From assembly GCA_017416345.1 (NCBI GenBank), contig JAFQCR010000007.1, positions 40,388-104,387 of the forward strand: a DNA stretch of 64,000 bases, given 5' to 3'. The DNA comes from Clostridia bacterium. Its GTDB lineage: Bacteria > Bacillota > Clostridia > Oscillospirales > Acutalibacteraceae. The position numbers were made by a program, and so were the translations under genes. The notes below the pieces were generated by a model. It saw only the letters and a list, made by a program, of their open reading frames with translations, had not been told where the DNA came from and did not search any database. Positions 34,565-44,452 of the stretch are shown here, one piece after another (position 1 is the stretch's first letter; each line of letters opens with the position of its first letter).

Positions 34565-34592
34565 CTTCGGACAGACTCGCCGTGATCCGAAG
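34565..34592 (+). promoter_or_regulatory. Hairpin in the RNase J leader
   Basis: CTTCGGA / TCCGAAG stem with a 14-base loop, ending 9 bases before AAAAAGGAG of the RNase J gene. It could shape translation or leader stability. Confidence 0.45.
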
Positions 34593-34615
34593 ACAGAGAA
34601 AAAGGAGTTTATTTA

Positions 34616-36508
34616 ATGGCAGTAAAACACAAAGATAATGCCGAAAAGAATTTTGACGAAACAAAAAAGAATGTGAAGAAAAAGTATCACAAAAAGCCCG
34701 TGAGCAATAAGGCTCAAAAAGGCTCGGCCGCAGGCAAAAAGTCGGCATCCAAGCCGAACAGCCCCAAATCGGCCAAGTCGGGCACCAAGGCGGCAAAGTC
34801 TAACAAAAAGCCGACCAAGAGAAGCTACACCAAAAAGCCGCCAAAAGAGCTTAAGCCTTTGCGCTTGACACCTCTGGGCGGATTGGGAGAGATAGGTAAA
34901 AACATCACGCTGTATGAATACGGCGAGGATATGCTGTTGGTCGATTGCGGAATGTCCTTCCCCGATGAGGAAATGCCGGGTATCGACATTGTTATCCCCG
35001 ATTTTTCACACGTGGTCAAAAATGCCGAAAGAATCAAGGGCTTGCTTGTGACCCACGGTCACGAGGACCACATCGGTGCCATTCCGTACCTTTTGAAGGA
35101 GTGCAATGTCCCTATTTACGGCACGGCGCTGACTTTGGGACTTATTGAGGGCAAGCTGCGTGAGCACAAGCTGCTTGACAGCGCCAGGCTAAACGTCATC
35201 AAGCCCGGTGATACCGTGAAATTGGGTGAGTTTTCGGTGGAGTTTATCCACGTCAACCACTCGATCCCCGATGCTGTTGCGTTGAGCATCACTACACCTC
35301 TCGGCACCGTGGTGCAGACGGGTGACTTTAAGATAGACACAACACCTATCGACGGTGAGGTCATCGACCTTGCACGTCTCGGTGAGCTGGGCAAAAAGGG
35401 TGTTCTGGCCCTTTTGTCCGACTCAACCAATGCCGAGCGACCCGGATTTACCCCGAGCGAGAGCATTGTGGGCGAAAGCTTTTTCAACCTTTTCAAGAAG
35501 GCTGAGAAAAATCGCATAATCGTTGCTACCTTCTCGTCCAACATTCACCGTGTTCAGCAGATAATTGACGAAGCTGTGCGTTGCGGCCGTAAGGTTGCAG
35601 TTTCGGGCAGAAGTATGCAGAATGTCGTGCAGGTTGCGTCCGAGCTGGGCTACCTGACCGTGCCCGACGGTGTTTTGATCGACCTTGAAATGGTCAAAAA
35701 GTATATGCCCGAGCAGTTGGTCATTATAACTACGGGAAGCCAGGGTGAGCCGATGTCGGCTTTGCACCGAATGGCATTCGGTGACCACCGCAATGTAAGT
35801 GTCGGACCCGGAGATTTTATCATAATCTCGGCAACACCTATCCCGGGCAATGAAAAGACGGTCACCAAGGTCATAAACAAGCTTCTGGAGCTTGGCGCAC
35901 AGGTGGTCTACGAAAAAATGTACGATGTGCACGTTTCGGGACACGCCTGCCAGGAGGAGCTTAAGCTGATGCTGAATCTTGTTCAGCCAAGGTTCTTTAT
36001 CCCCGTCCACGGTGAGCAGAAGCACCTTGTCAAGCACGCAGGACTTGCCGAAACGGTGGGTATCGACCACAAAAATATCCTTATCGGCTCAAACGGTAAT
36101 GTTATCGAGCTGACAAGGGACACCATGAAGGTGGTAGAGACCGTTACCGCAGGAAGCATTTTGGTTGACGGCTTTGGCGTGGGCGACGTTGGAAACGTTG
36201 TTCTGCGTGACCGTAAGCATCTGGCCGAGGACGGTATCATTGTTGTTGCCGTGTCGGTCGACCAGGTCACACGTGAGGTCATTGCAGGTCCCGAGGTCAT
36301 TTCCCGCGGATTTGTGTACGTCAAGGAGGCCGAGCAGCTTATGGATGACACCCGTGAGGTTGCCTGCGACATTCTTGAAAGATGCTATATTCAGAACGTG
36401 CGTGATTGGAACACCGTGAAGTCCCGCATACGTGACGGACTTGCACGCCATCTGCACGAGCATACCGGCAGAAGCCCCATGATACTGCCGATCATACTTG
36501 AGATCTGA
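34616..36508 (+). CDS. Ribonuclease J with long basic N-terminal extension
   Basis: 630 residues versus about 555 for typical RNase J; the excess is an N-terminal stretch of about 80 residues very rich in Lys, Ala and Ser, probably unstructured and RNA-binding. The core begins LRLTPLGGLGEIGKN and has the metallo-beta-lactamase motif THGHEDH (H147, H149, D151, H152), the beta-CASP domain (LSDSTNAERPG, TTGSQGEPMSAL, SGHACQEELK) and the FIPVHGEQ motif. RNase J processes and degrades mRNA with endo- and 5'-exonuclease activity. First gene of the block running through ftsH. Confidence 0.95.
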   Translation: MAVKHKDNAEKNFDETKKNVKKKYHKKPVSNKAQKGSAAGKKSASKPNSPKSAKSGTKAAKSNKKPTKRSYTKKPPKELKPLRLTPLGGLGEIGKNITLYEYGEDMLLVDCGMSFPDEEMPGIDIVIPDFSHVVKNAERIKGLLVTHGHEDHIGAIPYLLKECNVPIYGTALTLGLIEGKLREHKLLDSARLNVIKPGDTVKLGEFSVEFIHVNHSIPDAVALSITTPLGTVVQTGDFKIDTTPIDGEVIDLARLGELGKKGVLALLSDSTNAERPGFTPSESIVGESFFNLFKKAEKNRIIVATFSSNIHRVQQIIDEAVRCGRKVAVSGRSMQNVVQVASELGYLTVPDGVLIDLEMVKKYMPEQLVIITTGSQGEPMSALHRMAFGDHRNVSVGPGDFIIISATPIPGNEKTVTKVINKLLELGAQVVYEKMYDVHVSGHACQEELKLMLNLVQPRFFIPVHGEQKHLVKHAGLAETVGIDHKNILIGSNGNVIELTRDTMKVVETVTAGSILVDGFGVGDVGNVVLRDRKHLAEDGIIVVAVSVDQVTREVIAGPEVISRGFVYVKEAEQLMDDTREVACDILERCYIQNVRDWNTVKSRIRDGLARHLHEHTGRSPMILPIILEI

Positions 36509-36539
36509 TCAATTTGTTTTAAGGGAGGTTTGACCTCGG

Positions 36540-38504
36540 ATGAAAAAGGTTTGGGGAGTAGGAAGAATTTTTCTGATCTTGCTCATTTTGTTGGTTGCCG
36601 ACATCTTTGCTATTGCATTTGGCGGTGATTATGCGCTTTACATCGCAGGCGGGGTAGCTTTCTTGGGCGCTATAATCGCTGTGTTTTCGCTTGTCGGACT
36701 GCACACCAACATCGGTAAGATCATTTCGGGCGTTTCAAAGGGAATATCCACGGCTCAGTCAAGAGCATTGACCGAGCTGCGCTTGCCCGTGCTTATAACC
36801 ACCGCCTACGGCGAGATAGTATGGTACAATCCGCAGTTTGAAAGCGATGTTCCCGATGCCTCGCTGACGGTCGGAAAATCTATTGACAAGGTTTTCGGAA
36901 ACGAGTTCAAGGACGATATCGAAAGTCACGGGCAGGCCGAGATCACGCTTGGCAACAAGATATTTACGGTCACCGATTCGGATATTGACGGCGACGGAAC
37001 ACATTTGAGAATATACTACCTCTTTGATGTGACCCAGCTTCGTAAGATCGCTCACGAATATGAGCGCACACGTCCCGTTGTTGCGCTGGTGGCTATTGAC
37101 AATCTGGATGAGATCACCAAAAATGCAAGGGACAGCGAGATCGCTTCGTTCAGAGGCAAGGTCCAGCAGAGGATCGAAAAGTGGTTCTCGCACATCAACG
37201 GTATCTGCCGCAAGCTTTCGGGCGACCGCTATATGCTGGTGCTGGAGGAGCGTGGCTATCAAAGATTAGCCGAGGAAGGCTTCTCGGTGCTGGATGAGGT
37301 GCGTGAGCTCAAATTCGGTGACAGCTCGGCAACACTTTCCATCGGTGTCGGTCAGGGCGGAGGCTCTATGTCCGAGTGCGAGGAAATGGCCAAGCAGGCA
37401 CTTGATATGGCTTTAGGACGCGGCGGTGACCAGACCGTTGTAAAAATGCCCAACAATGAGTACAAGTTCTTCGGCGGTGTTTCGGGTGCGTTGGAAAAGC
37501 ACAACAAGGTGCGTGCACGTATCATTTCCAACACGCTCAAAAGCCTTATTATGCAGGCAAGCAACGTTATCCTTATGGGTCACCGCTTTGCCGATCTTGA
37601 CAGCTTGGGTTCGTGTATTGCCATGGCCAGCGCTGTTTCAACGCTTGGCCGTCAGCCCTACATAGTAATGGACAAGACCAAGACCATGGCGGGCTCGCTG
37701 GTCGACCGTGCCGATGCTTTGGGCGTTCAGTGCAACATTGTCAGCGGTGCCGATGTAATGCAGGTCATTGATAAGCAGACCCTGCTTATCATCTGTGATG
37801 TACACCGTCCCTCGTTCCTTGACAGCCCCGAGGTCTATGACCATTGTCAGAACGTGGTCGTCATTGACCATCACCGCAAGGCGGTCGATTTTATCAACGA
37901 TGCGGTCATTTTCTACCACGAAACGGCCGTTTCCTCGGTCTGTGAAATGGTGACCGAGATGCTGCAGTATATGTGTCCGAAGAGCGTTGGTCCGTTTGAG
38001 GCCGAGGCGCTGATGTCCGGCATAATGCTTGACAGCCGCAATTTTGTGCTTAACACGGGTGTCCGTACCTTTGAGGCTTCGGCCTTCCTCAGAAACCGAG
38101 GTGCCGATCCCGTTACGGTCAAGAAGATGTTTGCAGGCTCGATGGAGACCTACAAGCTCCGTGCTGAGATCGTGGGTTCGGCCGAGCTTTATGATGACGA
38201 TTGCGCTATTGCCATAAATGATACCGTCAACGAAAACACCCGTCTTGCTTCGGCTCAGGCGGCCGATGAAATGCTGGGTATCAGCGGTGTTCTGGGATCG
38301 TTTGTTGTCTGCCGCTACGGCAGTGAATTCAACATCTCTGCAAGATCGTTGGGCAGTATGAACGTGCAGGTCATAATGGAAAAGCTGGGCGGAGGCGGCC
38401 ACAGAACAATGGCGGCCTGCCAGCTTCGGGTCGACAGCTTTGAGGATGCCGTTGAGCAGCTCAAGCACGCTATCGACCAGTATAAAAAAGAGTTAAAAAA
38501 GTGA
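36540..38504 (+). CDS. gdpP: GdpP-type cyclic di-AMP phosphodiesterase
   Basis: 654 residues. Two transmembrane helices at about residues 8-30 and 32-55, a PAS-like domain (about 80-170), a degenerate GGDEF domain (about 175-300), then DHH (GHRFADLDSLGS near 345; IDHHRKA near 442) and DHHA1 with GGGGHRTMAA near 616. This is the GdpP domain order. The enzyme hydrolyses c-di-AMP to pApA and controls osmolyte and wall homeostasis. gdpP-rplI-dnaB gene order is conserved in Firmicutes, supporting the call. AGGGAGG at 36521-36527 is the ribosome site. Confidence 0.95.
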   Translation: MKKVWGVGRIFLILLILLVADIFAIAFGGDYALYIAGGVAFLGAIIAVFSLVGLHTNIGKIISGVSKGISTAQSRALTELRLPVLITTAYGEIVWYNPQFESDVPDASLTVGKSIDKVFGNEFKDDIESHGQAEITLGNKIFTVTDSDIDGDGTHLRIYYLFDVTQLRKIAHEYERTRPVVALVAIDNLDEITKNARDSEIASFRGKVQQRIEKWFSHINGICRKLSGDRYMLVLEERGYQRLAEEGFSVLDEVRELKFGDSSATLSIGVGQGGGSMSECEEMAKQALDMALGRGGDQTVVKMPNNEYKFFGGVSGALEKHNKVRARIISNTLKSLIMQASNVILMGHRFADLDSLGSCIAMASAVSTLGRQPYIVMDKTKTMAGSLVDRADALGVQCNIVSGADVMQVIDKQTLLIICDVHRPSFLDSPEVYDHCQNVVVIDHHRKAVDFINDAVIFYHETAVSSVCEMVTEMLQYMCPKSVGPFEAEALMSGIMLDSRNFVLNTGVRTFEASAFLRNRGADPVTVKKMFAGSMETYKLRAEIVGSAELYDDDCAIAINDTVNENTRLASAQAADEMLGISGVLGSFVVCRYGSEFNISARSLGSMNVQVIMEKLGGGGHRTMAACQLRVDSFEDAVEQLKHAIDQYKKELKK

Positions 38505-38521
38505 TGAAAGGTTGATATAAA

Positions 38522-38962
38522 ATGAAGGTAATCCTTAATGCCGATGTTAAAGGCTTGGGTAAAAAGGGTGAGCTTGTAAACGCTTCCGACGGATACGCCA
38601 GAAACTTTCTGTTCCCCAAAAATTTGGCTGTTGAGGCCAACGCAGGCGCTATGAACGAGCTCAAAAACCGTGAGGCCTCCAAGGCTCATCACATTGCAGA
38701 GGAAAAGGCAGCCGCAACCACCGCAAAGGATAAGGTCGACGGTAAGACGGTAGTGCTTCACGCCAAGGCAGGCTCAAACGGCAAGCTGTTCGGTGCCATC
38801 ACCTCGAAGGAGATCGCCGCCGAGATCAACAAGACCTTCGGTGTTGAGGTTGACAAGAAAAAGGTTACTGCGGCCGACATCAAATCCTACGGTGAGTTTA
38901 CCGCCGAGGTCAAGTTCTACAACGGCATCACCGCCAAGGTCACCGTTAAGGTAGAAGAGTGA
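38522..38962 (+). CDS. rplI: 50S ribosomal protein L9
   Basis: 146 residues, starting MKVILNADVKGLGKKGELVNASDGYARNFL-like sequence with the L9 N-terminal domain, long helix (residues about 40-75) and a C-terminal domain. Lies between gdpP (17 bases upstream) and dnaB (24 bases downstream). Confidence 0.98.
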   Translation: MKVILNADVKGLGKKGELVNASDGYARNFLFPKNLAVEANAGAMNELKNREASKAHHIAEEKAAATTAKDKVDGKTVVLHAKAGSNGKLFGAITSKEIAAEINKTFGVEVDKKKVTAADIKSYGEFTAEVKFYNGITAKVTVKVEE

Positions 38963-38986
38963 TTTTAAAATATTCGGAGGCTGAAA

Positions 38987-40411
38987 ATGGCTGAAAATAT
39001 TAACGAAAGCCACATCGACGGTAAACTGCTGCCTTTTTCCAAGGAAGCAGAGCAGTCGGTGCTTGGTGCTATACTGATAGATCCTCCCAGCATAAATCTT
39101 GTTATGGACAAGCTCAAACCCGTCCATTTCTTCCTTGAAAAAAACCGTGTACTGTTCGATATTCTGTGCAGTATGAGCGTTTCAAACCAGACTATCGACT
39201 TTATCACGATACTTGAAAAGCTTAAGCAGATGCCGGCAAAGGAGCATCGCAAGAAAAGTGATGAGCCTGCTGAATTTATGTTCAAGGAGGGCGAGGCCAA
39301 GGCGTATCTTACCGAAACGGTACAGAGCGTTCCGACCTCAGCCAACATCGTAACATACGCCGAGATCGTGCTTGAAAAATACCACATCAGAGCATTGATG
39401 GAGGCTTCGCAGGAAATACTTACAATGGCACAGGGCGGAGGAGTTGACGCAAGTCAGCTTCTCGAAACGGCCGAAACCAAGATATATGATATTCGCCAGG
39501 GCAAGGATGTCACGGGTCTGCACCTGCTTGATGATATCATCAAGAGTGAGACCTTTGTCCGTCTTTCCAAGATAAGTGACCCCGAGACCAGGAAGGATTA
39601 TGTCGGTATCCCTACGGGATTTTCCGACCTTGACAGGGTTATTACGGGACTTAACCGTTCCGACCTTATCATTGTCGGTGCACGTCCCGGTATGGGTAAG
39701 ACGGCATTTGCTCTTAACGTTGCACGAAACGTTGCAATGCAGGCAGGTAAGACGGTCTGCTTCTTCTCGCTCGAAATGAGCCGTGACCAGCTTGCACAGC
39801 GTCTTTTGTCAAGCGAGGCGCTTATTGAATCGGGCAAGATGCGTACCGGCGACCTTACTCCCGATGAATGGACAAGACTTACTCAGGCGGGACTTAATCT
39901 GTCCAAGGCCAAGATGTATATTGACGAAACGCCCGGTATCACAGTGCCCGAGATCATGGCCAAGCTTCGCCGTATGAAGGACACTCCCGATCTTGTTATT
40001 ATCGACTATCTCGGACTTCTCCAGTCGGCCAAGCGTACCGAAAACCGTGTTCAGGAGGTTTCGGATATAACACGTAACCTTAAGATCATGGCCAAAAAGA
40101 TGCAGATACCTGTTATGGTCTGTGCACAGCTTTCCCGCGGAACCGAGGGTAAAAACGTAAAATCGCATAAGCCTCAGCTTTCCGACCTTCGTGAGTCGGG
40201 TTCTATTGAGCAGGATGCCGATATCGTTCTGTTTATGTACCGTGATCTTTACTATAAAAACGATAATGACGATCCCAATGTTCAGGTGGATGAGCATAAA
40301 GCAATGTGTATCGTAGCCAAGAACCGTCACGGCGGACTTGAGGATGTCAATCTTTATTGGGATGGCGCATATACACGTTTCTCCACCCCTGATAAAAACG
40401 GTATTTATTGA
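38987..40411 (+). CDS. dnaB: Replicative DNA helicase DnaB
   Basis: 474 residues: an N-terminal helical domain (SKEAEQSVLGAILIDP), a linker, then the RecA-like core with Walker A GARPGMGKT (K about 239), VIIDYLGLLQ and the late SGSIEQDADIVLFMYRD motif. No intein. It is the hexameric replication-fork helicase. The N-terminal domain contains a somewhat longer loop at about residues 83-105 (AKEHRKKSDEPAEFMFKEG). Its stop codon overlaps the tilS start (TGATG... region), a sign of translational coupling. Confidence 0.97.
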   Translation: MAENINESHIDGKLLPFSKEAEQSVLGAILIDPPSINLVMDKLKPVHFFLEKNRVLFDILCSMSVSNQTIDFITILEKLKQMPAKEHRKKSDEPAEFMFKEGEAKAYLTETVQSVPTSANIVTYAEIVLEKYHIRALMEASQEILTMAQGGGVDASQLLETAETKIYDIRQGKDVTGLHLLDDIIKSETFVRLSKISDPETRKDYVGIPTGFSDLDRVITGLNRSDLIIVGARPGMGKTAFALNVARNVAMQAGKTVCFFSLEMSRDQLAQRLLSSEALIESGKMRTGDLTPDEWTRLTQAGLNLSKAKMYIDETPGITVPEIMAKLRRMKDTPDLVIIDYLGLLQSAKRTENRVQEVSDITRNLKIMAKKMQIPVMVCAQLSRGTEGKNVKSHKPQLSDLRESGSIEQDADIVLFMYRDLYYKNDNDDPNVQVDEHKAMCIVAKNRHGGLEDVNLYWDGAYTRFSTPDKNGIY

Positions 40412-41742
40412 TGTTACAATGTGTTAAAGCGACGATTGCAAGGCATAATATGTTAGAAGGCGTGAAAGATGTCACGGTTGCTTTGTCGGGCGGTGCCGAT
40501 TCGGTGACGCTTTTGTCGGTAATGCTGAAAATTCGTGATGAATTTAACTTCACGTTATCGGCGGCACACCTTAACCATTGCCTTCGCGGCGAGGAGGCCG
40601 ACCGTGACGAACGGTTCGTCCGTGAACTTTGCCAACGCTTAAATGTGCCCTTGTTTTGCGAAAAAGCCGATGTGAAGGCGTTTGCCAAGGATAATTCAAT
40701 GAGTATCGAGCTTGCGGCAAGGCAGGTGAGGTATGCTTTTTTGGAGCGTGTTTCAAAGGGCGTTATTGCTACGGCACACAACGCTAACGACAATTTCGAG
40801 ACCGTGCTTCACAATATGGCCAGAGGAACCGGTATCGTGGGGCTTTGCGGAATACGACCCCGACGTGACCGCTTTATCCGTCCGCTTATTGAGGTCGGCA
40901 GAGAGGCTATCGAGCGCTACTGTGCCGAGGAGGGCTTAAGCTTTTGTACCGATTCCACCAATTCTGACGAAAGCTACACCCGTAACCGCATCCGCCACTC
41001 GATAGTGCCGCAAATGGTGTCGGTCAACAGCGGTGCGGTGAAAAACGTAACGCAGATGAGCGAGACCCTGCGTGAGGATGCCTCATTTCTGGAAATTGAG
41101 GCCGAAAAGCACTTCAAAGGTGCCAAGGAAAACGGCGGCTTGTCGGTTGAAGCGTTGTGCGGTATGCATCCGTCAATGGCCAAGCGCTGTATTCTGAAGC
41201 TTTTTGAAGAGGGCAGCGGCAGAGTGCTTGAAAGACAGCACGTGAACGCTGTGTACGATGCGTTGAAATCGGAAAAATGCCGTTTGAGCGTTATTGGTGA
41301 TATGACCGCCGAAATAAAAAACGGTGTTTTGAGGTTTGTGCCATCAAAACCGCAGAAAATTACCGAAACCGTGCCGAATGAACTGCCTTTTTTGTATGAG
41401 GGCATCAAGGTGAGCGTGATTTCGGGTAAAGATTTCCAAAATCTTTTGAAAATTAACAGTTTGTTATTAAATAACGCCGCCGATTATGATAAACTATGTG
41501 GCGTATTGAAGCTGAGGGGACGGCTTGCGGGCGACAGGATAACACTTGTTAAGCGCAACTGTACCAAAAGCTTTAAAAAACTGCTGAACGAAAGCGGACT
41601 TGACGGGCAGACAAGAGACGGTCTGTTGGTTGCCGCCGACGATATGGGTGTTGTATGGCTTGAGGGCTTTGGCGTCGACCGCCGTGTTGCGGTGTCGGAA
41701 AACACCCAAAATGTGCTGATATTTGAAGCAGTTGAAGATTAA
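40411..41742 (+). CDS. tilS: tRNA(Ile)-lysidine synthase
   Basis: 443 residues from the ATG at 40411, whose A overlaps the last base of the dnaB stop. PP-loop motif SGGADS at residues 26-31, AAHLNHCLRGEEADRDE, TAHNANDNFET and GLCGIRP; the C-terminal TilS domain follows. It attaches lysine to C34 of the CAU-anticodon tRNA-Ile. No clear ribosome site, so coupling to dnaB is likely. tilS just before ftsH is a conserved Firmicute arrangement (hpt is missing here). Confidence 0.95.
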   Translation: MLQCVKATIARHNMLEGVKDVTVALSGGADSVTLLSVMLKIRDEFNFTLSAAHLNHCLRGEEADRDERFVRELCQRLNVPLFCEKADVKAFAKDNSMSIELAARQVRYAFLERVSKGVIATAHNANDNFETVLHNMARGTGIVGLCGIRPRRDRFIRPLIEVGREAIERYCAEEGLSFCTDSTNSDESYTRNRIRHSIVPQMVSVNSGAVKNVTQMSETLREDASFLEIEAEKHFKGAKENGGLSVEALCGMHPSMAKRCILKLFEEGSGRVLERQHVNAVYDALKSEKCRLSVIGDMTAEIKNGVLRFVPSKPQKITETVPNELPFLYEGIKVSVISGKDFQNLLKINSLLLNNAADYDKLCGVLKLRGRLAGDRITLVKRNCTKSFKKLLNESGLDGQTRDGLLVAADDMGVVWLEGFGVDRRVAVSENTQNVLIFEAVED

Positions 41743-41805
41743 ATTTTATTTTGGGACGACTTTTGTCAGACTGAAGTTAAAATAAAGAACCGAAAGGGGT
41801 CCAAT

Positions 41806-43668
41806 ATGAACAGAGTAGTAAAAACTTTGCTGTACATCGGCATACCGCTGATACTTATAATGGTCGTTGCCGGCGTAATGTACAGCTCACAGTCGGCCGA
41901 AAAGACCGACTACTCGACCGTTATGCAGCTTTTCAATGAGGACAAGATCCGGGAAGCTGAGCTTAACGTTTATGAAGGAAAGCTGGTCTACGTTACCCGT
42001 GAGGACAGCAAAAAACACACTATTGAGGTCGTCAGCGATGTTTTTTACAATGATATCGGCTCGATAATCAAGGAAAAGAACACCGATAAGAACGCAGACG
42101 GTACCTTTAACACCGAAAATGACATTGTTATGAACTATAAGGCCGGCGGCGAGGGCTCCTGGCTTATGAGCTTACTGCCCACCATTCTGGTGATCGTCAT
42201 CGTTATCTTTGCGTGGATATTCATTATGCGCAAGATGAGCGGCGGCGTTGGCGGCGACAGAACCATGTCGTTTGGCAAAGCACGTGTCAAAAAGGCCGAG
42301 GATGACCGTCGCAAGACCACCTTTGCCGATGTTGCAGGTGCTGACGAGGAAAAAGAGGAAATGGCCGAGCTGGTGCAGTTTCTTAAAGACCCCAAGAAGT
42401 TCAACGAGCTTGGTGCACGAATCCCCAAGGGCGTTCTGCTTGTAGGCCCTCCGGGAACCGGTAAAACTTTGCTTGCACGTGCTGTTGCAGGTGAGGCAGG
42501 CGTTCCGTTCTTCTCGATCTCGGGTTCCGATTTCGTCGAAATGTACGTCGGTGTCGGTGCATCCCGTGTACGTGACCTGTTTGACCAGGCCAAGAAGAAT
42601 TCTCCTGCTATCATCTTTATTGATGAAATTGATGCTGTCGGTCGTCAGAGAGGCGCAGGTCTTGGCGGTGGCCATGACGAGCGTGAGCAGACCCTCAACC
42701 AGTTGCTGGTTGAAATGGACGGTTTTGGTGCAAACGAAGGCGTTATCATCATTGCCGCAACCAACCGTCCCGACATTCTGGACAGAGCATTGCTCCGTCC
42801 CGGCCGTTTTGACCGTCAGATAATGGTCAACTACCCCGATGTCAAGGGCAGAGAAGAAATACTCAAGGTCCACGCACGCGGAAAGCCGCTTGGTCCTGAT
42901 GTAAACCTTAAGACCATTGCACAGTCGACCTCCGGCTTTACGGGTGCCGACCTCGAAAACCTTCTCAACGAGGCCGCTTTACTGGCGGCAAGGGCTAACC
43001 GCAAGGCAATTATCGAGTCCGACATCGAGGAGGCTACCATCAAGGTTATGATGGGCGCCGAGAAGAAGTCGAGGGTCATCAAGGAAAAGGACAAGATGAT
43101 CACCTCGTATCACGAGGCAGGTCACGCTGTTGTTTCTTACTTCCTGCCCACGCAGGACCCCGTTCATCAGATATCCATTATCCCCCGTGGAATGGCCGCA
43201 GGCTTTACGATGTACCTGCCCGACCAGGATAAGGGTCACATCACCAAGACCAAGATGGAGGAGGATATCTGCTCACTGCTTGGCGGACGTGCCGCAGAGG
43301 AGCTGACACAGGACGACATCTGCACGGGTGCTTCCAACGATATCGAGCGTGCAACCGAGCTGGCTCACAACATGGTCACCAAGTTCGGTATGAGCGCCAA
43401 GGTCGGTCTTGTTAAGCTTGGCACCGGCAATAATGAGGTATTCTTGGGTCGTGACTTCTCATCCACCCCCAATTATTCCGACAGTATGGCCGCCGTTATT
43501 GACAATGAGGTTCGTGACATCATTATGACGCAGTACGGCAAGGCTAAGGATATTCTTAATAAAAATATGAAGAAGGTCCACAAGGTCGCACAGAGACTTT
43601 TCGTTGACGAGAAGATCAGCGGCGACGACTTCCGTGCTATCATGGAAGAGGTCGAGCTGGATTTCTAA
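41806..43668 (+). CDS. ftsH: ATP-dependent zinc metalloprotease FtsH
   Basis: 620 residues. Two membrane helices (about 5-25 and 120-143) flank a small extracellular domain. AAA domain: Walker A GPPGTGKT (about 214-221), Walker [13 protein letters not shown] with [20 protein letters not shown]. The peptidase zinc motif is HEAGH (about H436-H440). It degrades misassembled membrane and some soluble regulatory proteins. Ribosome site AAAGGGG and a strong terminator 18 bases after the stop. Confidence 0.98.
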   Translation: MNRVVKTLLYIGIPLILIMVVAGVMYSSQSAEKTDYSTVMQLFNEDKIREAELNVYEGKLVYVTREDSKKHTIEVVSDVFYNDIGSIIKEKNTDKNADGTFNTENDIVMNYKAGGEGSWLMSLLPTILVIVIVIFAWIFIMRKMSGGVGGDRTMSFGKARVKKAEDDRRKTTFADVAGADEEKEEMAELVQFLKDPKKFNELGARIPKGVLLVGPPGTGKTLLARAVAGEAGVPFFSISGSDFVEMYVGVGASRVRDLFDQAKKNSPAIIFIDEIDAVGRQRGAGLGGGHDEREQTLNQLLVEMDGFGANEGVIIIAATNRPDILDRALLRPGRFDRQIMVNYPDVKGREEILKVHARGKPLGPDVNLKTIAQSTSGFTGADLENLLNEAALLAARANRKAIIESDIEEATIKVMMGAEKKSRVIKEKDKMITSYHEAGHAVVSYFLPTQDPVHQISIIPRGMAAGFTMYLPDQDKGHITKTKMEEDICSLLGGRAAEELTQDDICTGASNDIERATELAHNMVTKFGMSAKVGLVKLGTGNNEVFLGRDFSSTPNYSDSMAAVIDNEVRDIIMTQYGKAKDILNKNMKKVHKVAQRLFVDEKISGDDFRAIMEEVELDF

Positions 43669-43685
43669 AGCTTAATACAAAATCA

Positions 43686-43715
43686 AAAGCCGTTTCGGAA
43701 ACCCGAAACGGCTTT
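43686..43715 (+). terminator. ftsH terminator, first copy of a 30-bp repeat
   Basis: AAAGCCGTTTCGG-AAAC-CCGAAACGGCTTT: 13-bp perfect stem with T tail. An identical 30-base sequence, loop in the same orientation, is at 44453-44482. Confidence 0.93.
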
Positions 43716-43717
43716 TA

Positions 43718-44146
43718 CTATTTATATAACTCAATAACTGATTTATTCTTCTTGGTTGCATACTCCTTAAACTGTGCAGCACCACCAAAACTGTTTTTTA
43801 CGCAAGTAATAACAATATCCGATTTTTCTATCATCCATTTGTTACGGTATATTATTGCATACTTTTTTGGCACTGTTTCAATACCATCGGGTAATATAGT
43901 CGGGTGTATAGAAGCTACTTCTTTATTAGGCATATAAGCCAATACAACATATACCTTTATTTCATATTTTCTTTGCAATTCAAACAATACCTTTGAAACC
44001 AAACTGTCAAAATTACCGTGATTGCCCACATAAAACAATCTACAGTTATTTTCAACTATAATTCTTTCTATAGCAGTATATAATTCTTGTGTGACCGCTT
44101 CACTGCAATCCCTATGTCCGAAGAATGTGCAAATTAAACTGTTCAT
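43718..44146 (-). CDS. SLOG-family nucleotide-binding protein
   Basis: 142 residues. Opens MNSLICTFFGHRDC, the CTFFGHRD signature of SLOG/DUF1273-like proteins (Rossmann-like fold, related to DprA and YpsA). Later motifs: LFYVGNHGNFDSL, VYVVLAYMP, and VKNSFGGAAQFKEYATKKNK at the end. SLOG proteins bind or process nucleotide-derived ligands and appear in several defence and stress systems; this one has no fused effector. It is divergent from a small Cro/C1-type regulator, and the pair is bracketed by identical terminators. Good site AGGTGA before the ATG. Confidence 0.85.
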   Translation of the reverse strand: MNSLICTFFGHRDCSEAVTQELYTAIERIIVENNCRLFYVGNHGNFDSLVSKVLFELQRKYEIKVYVVLAYMPNKEVASIHPTILPDGIETVPKKYAIIYRNKWMIEKSDIVITCVKNSFGGAAQFKEYATKKNKSVIELYK

Positions 44147-44162
44147 AGTATCACCTATGCTT

Positions 44163-44191
44163 ATTATAGGTCAATTTAACCCTAACGTCAA
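44163..44191 (-). promoter_or_regulatory. Promoter for the SLOG gene
   Basis: On the minus strand: TTGACG (44191-44186), 17-base spacer, TATAAT (44168-44163). It overlaps the two direct repeats that may bind the divergent regulator. Confidence 0.8.
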
Positions 44192-44205
44192 TAGGTCAAT
44201 TTGAC
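44166..44205. promoter_or_regulatory. Two direct repeats ATAGGTCAATTTRAC, probable operator
   Basis: ATAGGTCAATTTAAC at 44166-44180 and ATAGGTCAATTTGAC at 44191-44205, 25 bases apart, covering both the -10 and -35 boxes of the SLOG promoter. Confidence 0.65.
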
Positions 44206-44227
44206 ATAATAATAATGAGGTGATTTT

Positions 44228-44446
44228 ATGAGTCGATTAAAGGAATTGCGCTTGGAAAAGGGATACACGCAGGTCAAAATGCAGATGCTGACGGGTATTG
44301 ACCAAAGTGACTACTCCAAAATTGAAAGTGGTAAACGCTATTACACCTTTGAGCAATGTCGACGAATAGCTACAGCATTGGGTACAAGTATGGATTATCT
44401 TGCCGAATTGACCGATGAAAAGAAACCTTATCCAAGAAAGAAATAA
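44228..44446 (+). CDS. Cro/C1-type helix-turn-helix regulator
   Basis: 72 residues, essentially a single HTH_3 domain: LKELRLEKGYTQVKMQMLTGIDQSDYSKIESGKRYYTFEQ followed by CRRIATALGTSMDYLAELTDEKKP (quoted in parts). Ribosome site GAGGTG. It is divergent from the SLOG gene and probably represses it, and perhaps itself, through the two ATAGGTCAATTT repeats in the gap. Confidence 0.9.
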   Translation: MSRLKELRLEKGYTQVKMQMLTGIDQSDYSKIESGKRYYTFEQCRRIATALGTSMDYLAELTDEKKPYPRKK

Positions 44447-44452
44447 CACAAC

